From Telopea speciosissima (lineage: Eukaryota; Streptophyta; Magnoliopsida; Proteales; Proteaceae): 64,000 bases of DNA. The notes beneath the pieces were generated by a model. The model ran no database searches. It was given only the letters and a program-made list of their open reading frames with translations, and was not told the DNA's origin. Shown here one piece after another: positions 34,228 to 46,101 of the stretch (the first letter of the stretch is position 1; each line of letters opens with the position of its first letter). Location: NCBI RefSeq assembly GCF_018873765.1, contig NC_057919.1, forward strand, positions 69,186,984 to 69,250,983, written 5' to 3'. The position numbers were made by a program, and so were the translations under genes.

Positions 34228-36460
34228 CTATTTTTTTCATCCAAGAATGTAAAATTGACCTAGAATGCATGCATACCAAGAATATATATACCAAACACAA
34301 TTCAAAGTAAACTGTAATCGAATTTAAAATATTTTGGAGTTTAATTACACAATTATGTCAAGTAACAATTACAAAATTTTTTATTTTAATGTTGACCTGA
34401 TTTCAATTCCCAACCCTTTATTTCCATTGCCACCAGTCAAAGCCGTAGGGTGGTAGGGGTACCATCTACATTCTCTTATGCCTAGCTTTGAATCCCGCCT
34501 TCATTCTCCCTCTCCCCCAACCCACAGATCCGGCACCTCTCCAGCGCACTTGTGCGTGGCACAACGTTCAGCGCACATCGTACTGTTGGGGAGCTCCAAT
34601 CCACACAATTGCACACATCCCTATGCATTGACGTGTGGATCGAGGACTCCCTAGTCGAACGATGTGTGCTGCACACTGTGCCGCGTAGGAGATGAGCTCA
34701 ATCCCCAATCCACCCCACTCCTGCAAAGGAACAACAATAACAAAAGAAAAAGGGGGAGAGGTTCCATGTATATCCATGCATGTGACACGGTTGTGCTTTC
34801 AACCATTGGATGGATATGATTGTGTACAGTACATGATTCCTCATTCCCACCCAACGGTTGCAGGCACAGTCGTACACCATACACAATAGTGCATGAAACC
34901 TTTTGCCAAAAAACAAAATAGAGAGTTTCGCTGCCCAGGGTGAGGTGACGCAATCTTATGATTGGACTCTTGGACAATAAATTTCATCATTTAACTCCCG
35001 CCCCTTATTATAGCAAGTTAAAAATACTCTTTCTTAGTCCAATCAAGGGGTTAGATATGGTGGCTTATTAGGTTCTCTCTTCATCGGAGGTTAGGGAAAA
35101 TCGATCCAAATGAAATTAGTTTAGTTAATATAAGATCAAACACTAAGAAGATAGAAAATAAGCTACATCATCCACTACAAACTAGCTAATTTTATCTCTC
35201 CTTGCCCTTGTAGCTATATTATGGGCTATAAGTATATGAGTTGGCGATCCTATTTTAAAATAGACACTAAAAAATTCTTCAAATGCATTCTTAATATCCA
35301 AAAGAAAAGTAAATACAAAATCATTAGAATTACTCTCATCACATATAATAATGTATGATCTAGATAAAAACAGCTTTTTACCAAAAAAAAAAAAAAATTC
35401 TATAAAAACAGCTCATAGTATTCAATAGAGTTAATATTATATAAGTCTTATTTTTCATACACGCTCGTGTCTGTACATGATCACCCTTTATCCTTTATGA
35501 GGGTATAACTGGTATCAAAAGTTGTCACTTCATGTCCACTGTTGACTAAAGCAACAACCGCAGTGTTCGTATAGTATATATATATATATATATATGTAAC
35601 TATTTAACATATTTTATTTTTTGTTAAGAAGGAGATTTCATACGGTGCTAGAGTTAAATTTTTTTTTTTCTTTTCGAAAATCACTATTCACTAGAGGACA
35701 ATTTTACACCAATAAGAAGGAAGCTAACGAATCATTCAATAAGAATGTGTTTATTGAAAACAGAAGGTGTGAGATCCATAAACTTTTCCCTTCTTGTTTT
35801 CAACTCAACTTTCATCCTTTCAGCCTTTATTTTTTTTATTTTTGGTAGACGAAATGGGATATAGATGCAAAGAGAAAAGTCAAACAATCTCTCCCACTTT
35901 AATCCACTAGTTGTCACGTGTTGTGGGCTCCTTTGTAACGCGCAATGTGAAGTGTGGGGCACATCCAATGACCTGTAGTGTTTAAATACACAGCCCAACA
36001 CCGCCGCCTGTCTGTTTGACTGTCATGTATCAAGTGGTGTGGAAGTTAGTGTTTGGAAAGTCATTGTGTTGGGTACTTTTCATATTTGAAATCCAGGTGT
36101 GGATAGGACAAGTGGCATGGCCCACCTGCAGAGACACTCCTACCAGATACCTTTAGATTGGAATCTTTTTGTATACGATTTTTCCAATCTACCATCTCAA
36201 CGCTCAGGGCTCTCTGTTTTTTTTTTTTTTTGATAAGACTGAGGGCTCCAAATCCGGCTCTCTCAGTTACAAGTAGGAAATTTCATAATCTGACCTCTCT
36301 CTCCTCTCTGTTGTTTCTCTCTTTTTTGGGTTTTGCAGAGCTGGAGAAAAGGCAGAAGGAAATCTATTGATTGGATTGGAACGGATTGACCAGAATCAAT
36401 GTTCTCCCCAAACAAGACATGGGTGACGATTGCTTTAAATTAATCACTAAACACCCAACT
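34228..36460. other. Gene-free stretch with foldbacks
   Basis: Weak palindromes at 34520-34690 (GCGCACATCGTAC with GAACGATGTGTGC) and 34757-34903 (GGTTCCATGTA with TGCATGAAACC) are probable MITEs. (AT)n at 35575-35595, A-run at 35384, T-run near 36221. No gene supported. Confidence 0.4.
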
Positions 36461-36463
36461 ACT

Positions 36464-36640
36464 GATCTCTATCACCTCCAGTTGGCTGCCCGGCCCAGTT
36501 CCCCAGTTCCTCTAACAAAGGGGGTTGAAATGAACTCTCTGCCCATGCCCAAATGCTCTGCCCAAGTGGAGTCCACCATCCCCCTATTAGAGGAACTGGG
36601 GAACTGGACCGGTCAGCAAACTGGAGGAGATAATTTTCCA
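36464..36640. mobile_element. MITE, GATCTCTATCACC...GATAATTTTCC family, copy 4
   Basis: Begins GATCTCTATCACCTCCAGTT and ends CTGGAGGAGATAATTTTCC; CCAGTTCCTCTAAC pairs with TTAGAGGAACTGGGG. About 90 percent alike by eye to 21871-22053. Confidence 0.7.
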
Positions 36641-36644
36641 CCCA

Positions 36645-38325
36645 ACTACCCACCTCCACTCCACAATCCATGGTACACCAATCTGTATCTGATCTGTGTA
36701 ATTAATTAGTCCACAGTTATTTGATGGGGTCTCCTCTCAATATAATCCTTAGCTGCCATTCCAACGATAAAGATCGATGGACATCTACAGCATTCTTGTC
36801 TTTTCACAATGCACTCCATATGTTTGTTTAATTGCGCAGGAAACATATATTAACTAGAAATGCGTCAGAGGGCCAAAGCCAAATCTACCATAAATTTTTG
36901 AGAGAGACCTGAGAAAGAGAATCATATCAACATGGGAAGGACACGCAGGGGAGACTGGATAAGGCTTCCCTGATTGTCCAAAACAACATAACCGCAGCAG
37001 CAGGGGCAGGGCAGGGCACACACTGGCACAGCCACAGCAACTTTCATCAAACACTTGCGCCCAACACGCAACCCCCACCCCCTCTGCCCCATCGTGCAAC
37101 ACTTTTCACATAAATTTCTGACGCAATCCGATCCAATCCAGAGTGTCAAACATCCATAATTCATAAAAAGTACTCCACAATGACCTTTTATGGTCTTCCC
37201 GTGGTTCCACCACCACCATCATCCTCGTCTTCATTTCATCATCTTAGTGCTGAGTTGAAATGTATTTGGGCTAGGTACAACCCACCCAATATTCCACTTG
37301 TCCTTGTGATCCCACAGAAATTAATTAATATTATCACTACTAGATTAATGAGCAACTATAAAATTTAAATAAAAAAGATAAAAGGAACACTAACCGATCA
37401 TTAGGCGTGGCGTGTATCTGTGCTCAGACACAGCTAATGCAAAAAGGCCGATGTATCCTCCTGGAAAGACAGAAACAGAGGTGTACCATTCTGTTCGCGC
37501 TAGGCTATGTCTGAACACAAATACACACAGAGGCGCAGCATTGATTAGCAGTCTTTCTCCTAAACCAAAAAAATAAAAAAAAAATAAAACAGAAACACCA
37601 CTTCATCAACAACTGAGTCTGAAAGCAAAGACCCCACAGCACAAATTCCAAGAATCAACAATACCTGTCATAATTTTCCTCACCTACCCAATTTATGCAA
37701 GAACGTCAGACGTCTCATGCTTGTGGCTCAATCTCAAATTCTCAATCATCACACCGGGATTCTTGCTACTTTGCTACTGCAATTTCAATGGATTATGACC
37801 TCATTGGGTAGTTATCCTTACCTTTGTTTGAAAGGTTTGAATTACTGTTTTACAACCTCATTCCTCCTTTGGGATTTGCTTGGCCAAGGGAGCTCGATCA
37901 ATAAGCCCTCATCTTCCCATGATTAAGATTCACTACTATGCCTTAGAAAGCAAAAGGGCAAAAAAAATAATGAAAGATATCTTCTTTAACATGTTTGGAA
38001 ATGGGCTTGTGGGGGTTAAGGCAGACAAGGCTGTGGTTGTCATTTTTCCTTTAATATTTGTTTTGTATGGACTATAAAGAAATGGAGAATTCCATATTTA
38101 TGATTTACTATTTGAATGAATTTTGTATAGCAAAAGTCTAAAGGAAAAGAGCAAGCACTGGTCTTCTACTCTGTTTCACTCAAACACTTAAAAACACAAT
38201 ACTTGATTGTTTTTTTCCGTCCTGTTATAACTTTTGAATTAAAGATAGATATCCCACTTCAAGACTCCATCGATCCTTGCTTTTAATTTCTTCCCCTGCT
38301 CTCCACTCTCCACTATGTTCAGTTC
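36645..38325. other. Upstream region of MIR164 with one foldback
   Basis: A palindromic MITE candidate at 37402-37555 pairs GGCGTGGCGTGTATCTGTGC with the segment ending in CACAGAGGCGCAGC. Minus-strand open frames at 36854-37164 have no domain. The stretch may hold distal MIR164 promoter sequence, but nothing specific can be claimed. Confidence 0.35.
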
Positions 38326-38333
38326 TCTACTGA

Positions 38334-38341
38334 TATAAATA
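38334..38341 (+). promoter_or_regulatory. TATA box of the MIR164 transcript
   Basis: TATAAATA in a pyrimidine-rich context about 110 bases upstream of the mature miRNA; would place the start near 38365. MIR genes are RNA polymerase II transcribed with TATA boxes at this spacing. Confidence 0.55.
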
Positions 38342-38427
38342 GAGAAGCTTTCTTCCCCATCTTCTCCCATCTCATCAGAATTTTGGTAATTGGGTTATTG
38401 AAGGAGCCTGGTTTTTAGTCTGCAACT

Positions 38428-38520
38428 TGGTGAGTAGCTCCTTGTTGGAGAAGCAGGGCACGTGCAAAGCATCCCAACCTTGCACATGCTCCCCTTCTCC
38501 AACATGGGTTCCTCACCTCT
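38428..38520 (+). ncRNA. MIR164: microRNA precursor MIR164
   Basis: Mature 5p strand at 38446-38466 (21 nt) begins TGGAGAAGCAGGGCACG and equals the conserved plant miR164 sequence base for base. The 3p arm at 38481-38501 pairs with it with only three mismatches (5p positions 9, 10, 16) and one G-T wobble. Dicing with a 2-nt overhang predicts a star at 38483-38503. The loop is only 14 bases. The stem extends outward through GTGAG at about 38430 and CTCAC at about 38512. miR164 cleaves mRNAs of NAC transcription factors of the CUC1/CUC2/NAC1 group and controls organ boundaries, leaf margin form and lateral roots. The locus encodes no protein. Confidence 0.95.
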
Positions 38521-38990
38521 CTCTCAGCAAAACCCAGTGTTCTCTTTCCCAAACTATGGTGCAGGATTTTGTATTCAGAAGTAGAAGTCATTAGCTTGAC
38601 TCATGTGGATCCATCTGATGATAAGATAACTGGTTTTGACTCCATAACTCCATTGCAGTTTCTGATCTTTGTACTTCATTTTAAAGTCTTAATTTCTAAG
38701 GCAGATTATATCTTTTATCTCTAACTGATCAGTTCTTGTTTCTAACTTTCTTACCTTTCACAGGCTGAGTTGTTCCGAGTCCCCCTAAGAGTTAATGGAG
38801 AGATTGAATTGAAGGGTTCAGATGAAGTAGATGCAGAGAATTGAAGGGGAGAGGTAGGGCCATGAGGCCATCCATATAAAATATTAAAATCATGGCCTGT
38901 GGGCCTGTGATTTAGCCATGAATGAATGAAGGACCGTAGCACCAGTGGTGAGGGCTCTGTCATCTGCATGGAGATTCATTGGTTGGACTT
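38521..38990 (+). other. MIR164: Probable 3' part of the MIR164 primary transcript
   Basis: No independent gene. CTTTCACAG at about 38755-38763 would make a good splice acceptor and GTAATTGGG near 38386 or GTGAGTAG at 38430 possible donors, so pri-miR164 may be spliced; this is inference only. Confidence 0.3.
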
Positions 38991-38995
38991 TGGAG

Positions 38996-39592
38996 GGTGT
39001 TAACCGGTTCGGTTCGGTTCGATTCGATTCAACATGCTTAGGGGATAGAAAATCCGAAACGTTTACTAAACGGTTTTATTCAAACAACTTTTTTTCTTTT
39101 TAATTCTTTATTGAGATGGATGTAAATTTAACATTGAATTAAATTGTTTATTGTTATATGTTTTTTTTTTTCAATAATTGTAAGGTTATAGTTGTTTATA
39201 TATTTTTAATAAGGAGAAAAATTCTACGTGGAGAATGTACTGCCTACACCTAGACACAGAGGGAGGTGAAATGATCGCCCCACCCCCCATCCCAATATGC
39301 CAAGTAGTGCACTCTCATTGTGCAAGGGCCACATTCCCCCCACAGAGAATGTCGGCCCTTTTAATAATTATAAAGTTATACCTGTTTATTGTTTATTCTA
39401 ATCATGAATTACTTAACTTACTATATATACATTAATTCATTTTAAATAATTACTTTAATGTGTTTTTTTTGTAATTACTTAAACGGTTCAGTAATAATTT
39501 TTAAGAAGTTTAATTAAATGATATCAATTTTGAAACCAAATTCTACTATTTAACGATTTCAGTTTGATTTTGACACCCTTTTCATAGGACAT
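38996..39592. mobile_element. TIR element with GGGTGTTAACCGGTTCGG ends and internal insertion
   Basis: The left end GGGTGTTAACCGGTTCGGTT is loosely inverted against the right end TTTCAGTTTGATTTTGACACCC. A compact segment at about 39219-39362 (CTACGTGGAGAATGTACTGC to CCACAGAGAATGTCGG) breaks two similar AT-rich halves (AATTGTAAGGTTATAG and AATTATAAAGTTATAC) and looks like a nested MITE. No coding. Confidence 0.45.
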
Positions 39593-39599
39593 CACGTTT

Positions 39600-39866
39600 T
39601 GAGATGGCCTAAGAGAAGGAAGAAAAAAATGAAATTTCCTGTTTGGGAGTCAAAGCAATGGAGGACGGGGACATGGGTTTTTCAAATGTTAGAAAAACAA
39701 ATTGAGATTTCAGGGAAGAAACGGATGAGAAAGAGAGAGAGGGGGACCGGGGGGCAGCCGAGGTTTTCCAAGCCAACCCCAACACGCAACGCAAAGCAAC
39801 GCACATCGAGGAGGAACTTTGATTGTCCCGGAGAGTGGAGATGATGGGGACGAGTGACTACTGGAG

Positions 39867-39904
<38 letters not shown>

Positions 39905-40512
39905 ACTTAAAGGCTAAGGAGGGAAGGGTGACCACTCTTTGGCCTTTTGCTTTCACAATGCATCGTAGTCTCTTCAAAGTCCAAACTTCCAAGTTCAAAG
40001 CTTCAAACCATGCCTCTCTCTCTCTCTCCGAAAAATCCCTTTCTCCTTCAAATAGTTTCTATCAAGAAAGAGTCAAAAGTTACAGGCTACCCAAAATGAA
40101 GGAAAGCATTACCCGCAACTAACAACACAAACCAATTTGTTTACCAAAATTGCATTGTAGGTAGCCTGCCTGCCTGCCTCTCTGCCATACTGATGCCCCC
40201 ATGACTGTTGGGCCGTTCAAACACAGAATTTGAATCCGGATCTATTTACTTCGAGGAACTCTCATGGTTCAGTCAAAGTCAAACACAAGTTTATATTGAA
40301 ATCCTCCTTCCTTCATAATCCCATTTATGCCGGACTTGGCTCCTGTCTTGCAGTGGCGGGAGCTAGAGCGTCCAACACCACCTAAGATTAAAACACCTGG
40401 CATGTTATTTATCCAAAGATAAAAAAGGCATGGGCAATCTGTAATCCACTTTCATCTGTCACACTCTCGTTCTGCCAAAAGCCGACTCAAAAATTTTGAA
40501 ACCCATCCTAGA
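39600..40512. other. Gene-poor stretch with (GA)n microsatellite
   Basis: (GA)n at 39870-39903 and a CT tract at 40014-40030 give spurious Ser/Leu or Arg/Glu frames. Open frames at 39599-40122 have no domain. No gene supported. Confidence 0.4.
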
Positions 40513-41830
40513 TTAAGGGCGTCTTTGGTATAGTTTTTATTTTTTATTTTTATCTTAAAAAAGGCTTTTGGTTGCATTTGGTATCATTTATAGAGCCTGT
40601 TTCTATTTAAAAAAGATTACAAAAATAAACAAAAACAAAAAATAGATCGAAAGCCATTTATGGTTTTTGACAAAAAATCACTTTTGACCATTTATGCAGA
40701 GACTTTAATGAGCACGTGTTGTTCATAGATCTAAAAATCAAAGGGTAAAAATGTCATTTCCTTGTTTAATAAGGAATATCGACCATCCTCCATTTTCTTC
40801 TTCTTCTTCTTCCTGCGACCCCATTTGCCACTTCTCATTCTTCTTATTCTTCCTGCAACTCCACCTGCCCTCTCATCTTCTTCTTCCTGCAAATCCATCA
40901 CCTCTGAAAATAAAGAACAACAACTACTGCCCCTCTCTCCACCACCTATCCTGAACCCCAATGACCTCTTGCTTGCTAATCCAATCGTCTGGGATATGAA
41001 TTTTCTAGTCTTATGACACTATTGTTTTCATGAATTGTTCAATTCCGGTGGAACACAATTTCATGTACATACCCTCTATCATGGGGTGAGCCCTTATATT
41101 TATGCAGAGTGTGTCGGGCTCCTGTGGTCGACTGTATTCTTACTGACATTCAGGATTATCCAAATGATGGTATTCAATACAATAGGGATTGTCTTTCTTA
41201 CTGCTACGACTCGGTTCTGAGTTTATGCTTTGGGAAGGTAGAGGTGGCATCTCTCCACCCACCCACTTCAAAAAACTAATAAGCACATAGGTATGCCAAA
41301 CATAATTCTTTGTCTATAATCTATTTTGAGTAGTGATTACCAAACGATTTTTATGTTTTGATAAAATAAAAAAAAAGGGAAAATATCATCCCCCTCCCCT
41401 CTAAGTTTGCCTAATATCAATCCAGTACCCAAGTTTTGAAAAATATCTTCCCCCTCCCCTACTTTATAAAGTTACTATCAACCGTACCCTAAGTATGTAA
41501 CGCTGTTAAAAAAACATGTGTAAAGACAAAATTACCCTTTTTAATATCTAAAAAACCTATTGAATGTTTTCTGGGTAGGACACGTGTAAAGCAATATATC
41601 TAATGGTTACTATTGAATTTTTCAAAATTTCTTTGTTAAAAGCGGTTGAGAGAAGCAACACAAGCTGGACCGGTCAGACAAACCAAACATGACCTGGCCC
41701 AGCTCGGTTTGCACTAACAAAACCCGGACAAACCAACCGATTGCGTTTGGTTGTGTAAATTTCTGGATGTCTGCATTGATTCATATGTAACATCCATAGA
41801 TCAGAGTATCTGTGGATGAACGAATATGAT

Positions 41831-41962
41831 AGAATAACTGTTTGGTTACCCTGATTCTGAAACTTGAATCTACTAGAATAACTGTTTGGTTACCCTGATT
41901 CTGAAACCTGAATCTACTAGAATAATTGTTTGGTTACCTTGATTTTGAAACCTGAATCTACC
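41831..41962 (+). repeat. Three tandem 44-bp subterminal repeats of element C
   Basis: Units start at 41831, 41875 and 41919 (core AACTGTTTGGTTACCCTGAT). They lie about 90 bases inside the left end of the Harbinger element, where accessory-protein or transposase binding sites are known in related elements; binding here is inference. Confidence 0.75.
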
Positions 41963-42359
41963 TAAAATGTGATAAAATGTAATATGAAATAAATTATTTA
42001 TACTAATTATTTTATAATTTAGTAATAATAAAATATACTCACAATTAGAATATAAGTATTTAAAAATTTTAGTATTTCTACTTAATAATTTAATTATGTG
42101 TGCACATTTTCTTCCATGCAACCTCTTTAATTAATTATATGAAATTTTAATTATATGATGCTTTGGTTGAATGATTTTAATTATATGATGCCTTAGTTGA
42201 ATGATTTTTTCCGACAATAGAAGAGTTAAATAGAATTCAGTCAAACATGTTGGTTCATATTTTGGTGTCACTTGATTCAAGTACATAAAACAAAAAAAGA
42301 GGGTCTGACAATGCCTTGTGATTTTGTCACATTCTCTTCCTTCCTCCCAAGATCTCGTC

Positions 42360-44616
42360 CTACTTGTTAATGTTTAGTTTTTTGCTAATGTCCAGGATAT
42401 CCTCCAAATCCTTTGTATGTTTTTGGGAAGCTGATATTTTTGCTTCAACAATGCCTTGCAGATAGTTTGTGTCAGGACTTGGTGTTGATGTGACAGGTGT
42501 AAGATCCTCGGTGGTATTCCTTATTTGCTGGTCTGAAGATGAAGATTCTCCTTCATCTATAAATTTGAAATATCCACAACCTTCTTTTTTCTCCTACAAA
42601 CAAATAAATCAATACTTTGTAATTAATTCAAGGGTAAAGTACACGTACCCCCCTAGAATGCACCTAATATTCCTCGTACCCCCCTAAGCGGCTCAATATT
42701 CCACGTACCACCCCTCAATATTCCACGTACCACCCCTGCTTTACACCCCAAATGCCATTTAAGTCCACACCAGGTATTAAATGCTATAAAATGACCAAAC
42801 TACCCTTTCTTCTATCTTTTCTAAAATTTGAAAAGACCTAATTGCCCTGACCTATTTGCTAAAATTTGAAAAGACTAAAATGCCATCATCTTCCCCAAAT
42901 CATCATCTTCTTTTACATACCCCCACCATCACCACCACCACCACCATCACTACTCCAAGTTCTGAACTTCTTAATCGCACCTCCCTCCCCTCCCTCAACG
43001 GCTCAACCTTCTCAACTTTCATAGGTACCGATCTGTGTCACCCACCATAGTCCGTAATCGAGAAAATTGCCAGAATCCACTCCTTCACGGGTTCAATTCC
43101 TTTACTTCCTCAATCTCCTCTAGATTTTTCATCTTTCGAACCCCACAATCTCTTGATCATGCTCTGCAAAGATTCATTTTTTTTCCTTAAGAAAACTTAG
43201 TCATTTGCTACTTAACCCAGATCTGCTTGATTACCAGGATCAGGAAAAAATTACTCAAAAGGGGAGAAACCCTCACCTCACTATGTATTCTTCCTTCGAA
43301 ATCCGAATTGAGAGCAACCGATGCACAGACTAGATAAACACCATCAGAATGGCCTCAGCGCTAGACTTTTCAAGTGGAATCGAGTGAATTTAACAATTAA
43401 CACCACCCACATCCCTATTTTGAAGCGAGCATCTCAGCCCAGTTAGGTATTGTGTCTTATCTCTTCATCAAGATTCAAAACCTAACTAATTAACCAGAGA
43501 TTATCCCCTAAATGGCTTTGATCGCAGCCAACGTGTCACTCGATGGCTGTTTAGGTATAGCACGACATCAAATTGATTCTCACCCACCCGGTAATATAGC
43601 ATATTCGAAGCTTATCTTTCCACTTTCCTCCCCCCATCACCTGCTGCCTAAACCGCTAACTGCAACTCTGCCTGACGAAACAGTAATTTAAAAATAAATA
43701 AAAAACCACTCTGTACTCATCATTTACATGCCTTACTGTCTGAGCATAAGCATCTCAGGCAGTACTGAAAAAGATCTCTCTTTTCGTTTTCTTTCAAATT
43801 TTGAAGAAAATGGAACATTTTATTTCTAGTGTGAAAGGAAAAAAATTATGTATAAACGCAACGGAAACTGCTTCCTCTCTCTCTCTCTCTCTCTCTCTTT
43901 CTTCTTTCTATTCCTTTCAAATTTTGCACAGAAAGGTGGAGGAGTTAGAAGTGGGGCTTTACGATGGTGATGTGTTAATGGTGGGTGGTGGTGGCGGCGG
44001 CGGCAGCGCTGGTGGTGGTGGTGGTGGTGGTATTGGGTATCTACATTGTAAGAAGATGATGATTTGGGGAAGATGAGGGTATTTTAGTCTTTTCAAATTT
44101 TAGCAAATAGGTCAGGGCAATTAGGTCTTTTCAAATTTTAGAAAAGATAGAAGAAATGGTAGTTTGGTCATTTTATAGCATTTAATACCTGGTGTGGACT
44201 TAAATGGCATTTGAGGTGTAAAGCAGGGGTGGTATGTGGAATATTGAGGGGTGGTACGTGGAATATTGAGCCGCTTAGGGGGGTACGAGGAATATTGGGT
44301 GCATTCTAGGGGGGTACGTGTACTTTACCCTTAATTCAATGGGGTCTAAACAAATTATACATTATGGTAAGCGTAGTCATACCGGGGTGGATTGTGGGCA
44401 ACACCAAAAATCTCGTCCTTTTCCAAGTCCTTGCTTGCACCTACGAACCTTGCATTGCCCTTGTCCACATGGGCAAATTCGTAAGTGGTCCACCCACATA
44501 AAAAAATCTTTGTGCACACGGCATTTATAGAATCGTCTTCCCGGGTTAGTCGCCTTATTCGACGTCAATATTATACATTTACGACCACAATCCTCACAAC
44601 TTGTCACATTATCCAT
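42360..44616 (-). CDS. Double GRF-type zinc-finger protein of the Harbinger element
   Basis: Two minus-strand exons, 44616-44383 and 42593-42360, each 234 nt, join in phase 0 with GT-AG borders into 155 residues. The first GRF finger reads CEDCGRKCIILTSN, NPGRRFYKC, FFMWVD. The second is CPCGQGQCKVRRC, GRDFWCCP, completed only after splicing by GCGYFKFIDE. The C-terminal part is a Ser/Thr-rich linker and a charged helix ending LNINK. The complementary halves of finger 2 across the intron show that the splice is real. The intron (42594-44382) contains the whole transposon D. GRF fingers bind nucleic acid in topoisomerase III, NEIL3 and APE2. Here the position inside a Harbinger element suggests an accessory DNA-binding role. 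Confidence 0.78.
42632..44330. mobile_element. Level 4 of nest: long-TIR Mutator-like element D (family 1)
   Basis: The ends GGGTAAAGTACACGTACCCC and its complement are near-perfect and arms run about 300 bases. The flanks TTAATTCAA at 42623-42631 and 44331-44339 are identical, a 9-bp Mutator-type duplication. The arm sequence matches 11341-12101. The interior (about 43030-43860) has no recognised gene; it includes a CT microsatellite at 43874-43898 and unassigned genic-looking sequence. It lies inside the intron of the GRF gene, so its insertion need not have destroyed the reading frame. Confidence 0.9.
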
Positions 44617-44639
44617 CTACATTGAAAGATAAGGTAAGA

Positions 44640-46100
44640 CCGACAAAAATCTCAAGAGTAATGTGTAAGCTCAATTAGAAGAAAAGTACCACACATTGAA
44701 GATGTATGTGGTAAATAAATATAAGTATGAATGTGGAAGAAATGTTGGTGATGTTGGAAAACAAAAAGGACATATTCCTTATGGTATAAATCCACTTATT
44801 TTGTTGAAAGGCAAAAGAAAATCCCCATACATGAGGCACACAATGAAATTGTCCCTACTAAGGGAAAGGGGATGAGAAAAAGAAGGGGAGGGGGGAAGGG
44901 AAGGTAGCTACATCACTTGTCCTTTGAAATATTAGCAAACAGCTGTTAAAACTATTCCAAAATCCACCTATTCCTAAGGGCATCTGAACGTGTCATACCT
45001 GATCTTATTAACCAGATAAGCATCAATCAAGTGTCATACCAGATCTTCACACTCATCAGATTGTACACTCGAGAGGATTATATACCAAACTATCAGGTCT
45101 CATATCCATCCGTATATAACACCGATAAATTGAACGGAATCAGACAATAAAATCTACCTAGGTAAAGTAAAATTAGAGAGAGATAAAAAAAAAAAATGCC
45201 TTACTTCACAATTCTACACAAAATGAAACCCCCTGGTAAGATGTTATCTTGTTCTGCCTAGTACAAGCATTTCTTCTAAAAACTGAGAAGCCAATTAATC
45301 CAAACTAGGCTAGTCCTTAACATTGTAAGAGTGTGGCGGAGAAGAAAAAATTCTAAGATTCTTCAGGGTATATAACCACTAATATTTTGTTAGAAGGCAA
45401 CAGAAAATCCGTCTATTTCCAAGGGAAAAGATACGAAAATTCAATGCCTCAACAGACCGGTGTAACAATAATAAAGAAAAACACACCCAGAAAAAATTTT
45501 GAGGACAACCTCTATTTCCCAAGAACAATTTTGAAGCATGACAACTACATGTTCGAAGAAAACTCATCCTTCTACAAAAACTCAACAATAAGCATTCCGG
45601 ATCAAACCAAAAGATGAAACAAATTCAACAGTTCAACACCAAATATAGTATCACAAGATTGAACAAAAATCTTAATCAACCCCAAAAAAAAAAAACGAAA
45701 TAATGGCCACTAAAATAATTTTTTCTTCACCTAGTCCTAGCACATTTAAAAGGCTTTAAGATTACCAAAAAGAACAGTAAAATTTTCCTGTAGAATATAA
45801 AGACAGTAAATATTTTCAAACCAAGCACATGATCACAGATCTGAATCCACATAAAGCATCTATTGTAGCAAATAAAAGAGACACATCAGTTTTGTACCAA
45901 ACAGAAGAGAAATCAGTTTTAGAGCAAATAAAAAAAAAATCCACAACCAAACAGTTTTCAGCCTACTTTGTCTAGCATCTTAAACTGGCAAATATATGTC
46001 CAATATTGCCATCCTTTCTTCTTCATTTTCTTCCATTAATATGTTTGCTAAGGTCTTGTTGTCCAGAAAAAATCTTTTGGCAGCACATTTCTTGTTAAAA
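44640..46100. other. Interior of element C without a gene
   Basis: AT-rich sequence between the GRF gene and the second ORF. The two overlapping open frames at 45379-45617 on opposite strands have no domain. Confidence 0.45.
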
Positions 46101-46101
46101 T

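Noticed and set aside
34482-34977. His/Cys-rich minus-strand proteins
   Set aside because: They overlap in several frames, lie over foldback MITEs and lack splice or domain evidence.
36854-37164. Cys-rich secreted peptide on the minus strand
   Set aside because: Two overlapping frames, irregular Cys spacing and no convincing signal peptide.
39609-39906. Ser/Leu-repeat protein on the minus strand
   Set aside because: Translation of the (GA)n microsatellite with no other support.
41831-41962. CRISPR-like array
   Set aside because: Head-to-tail repeats without spacers, in a plant transposon end.
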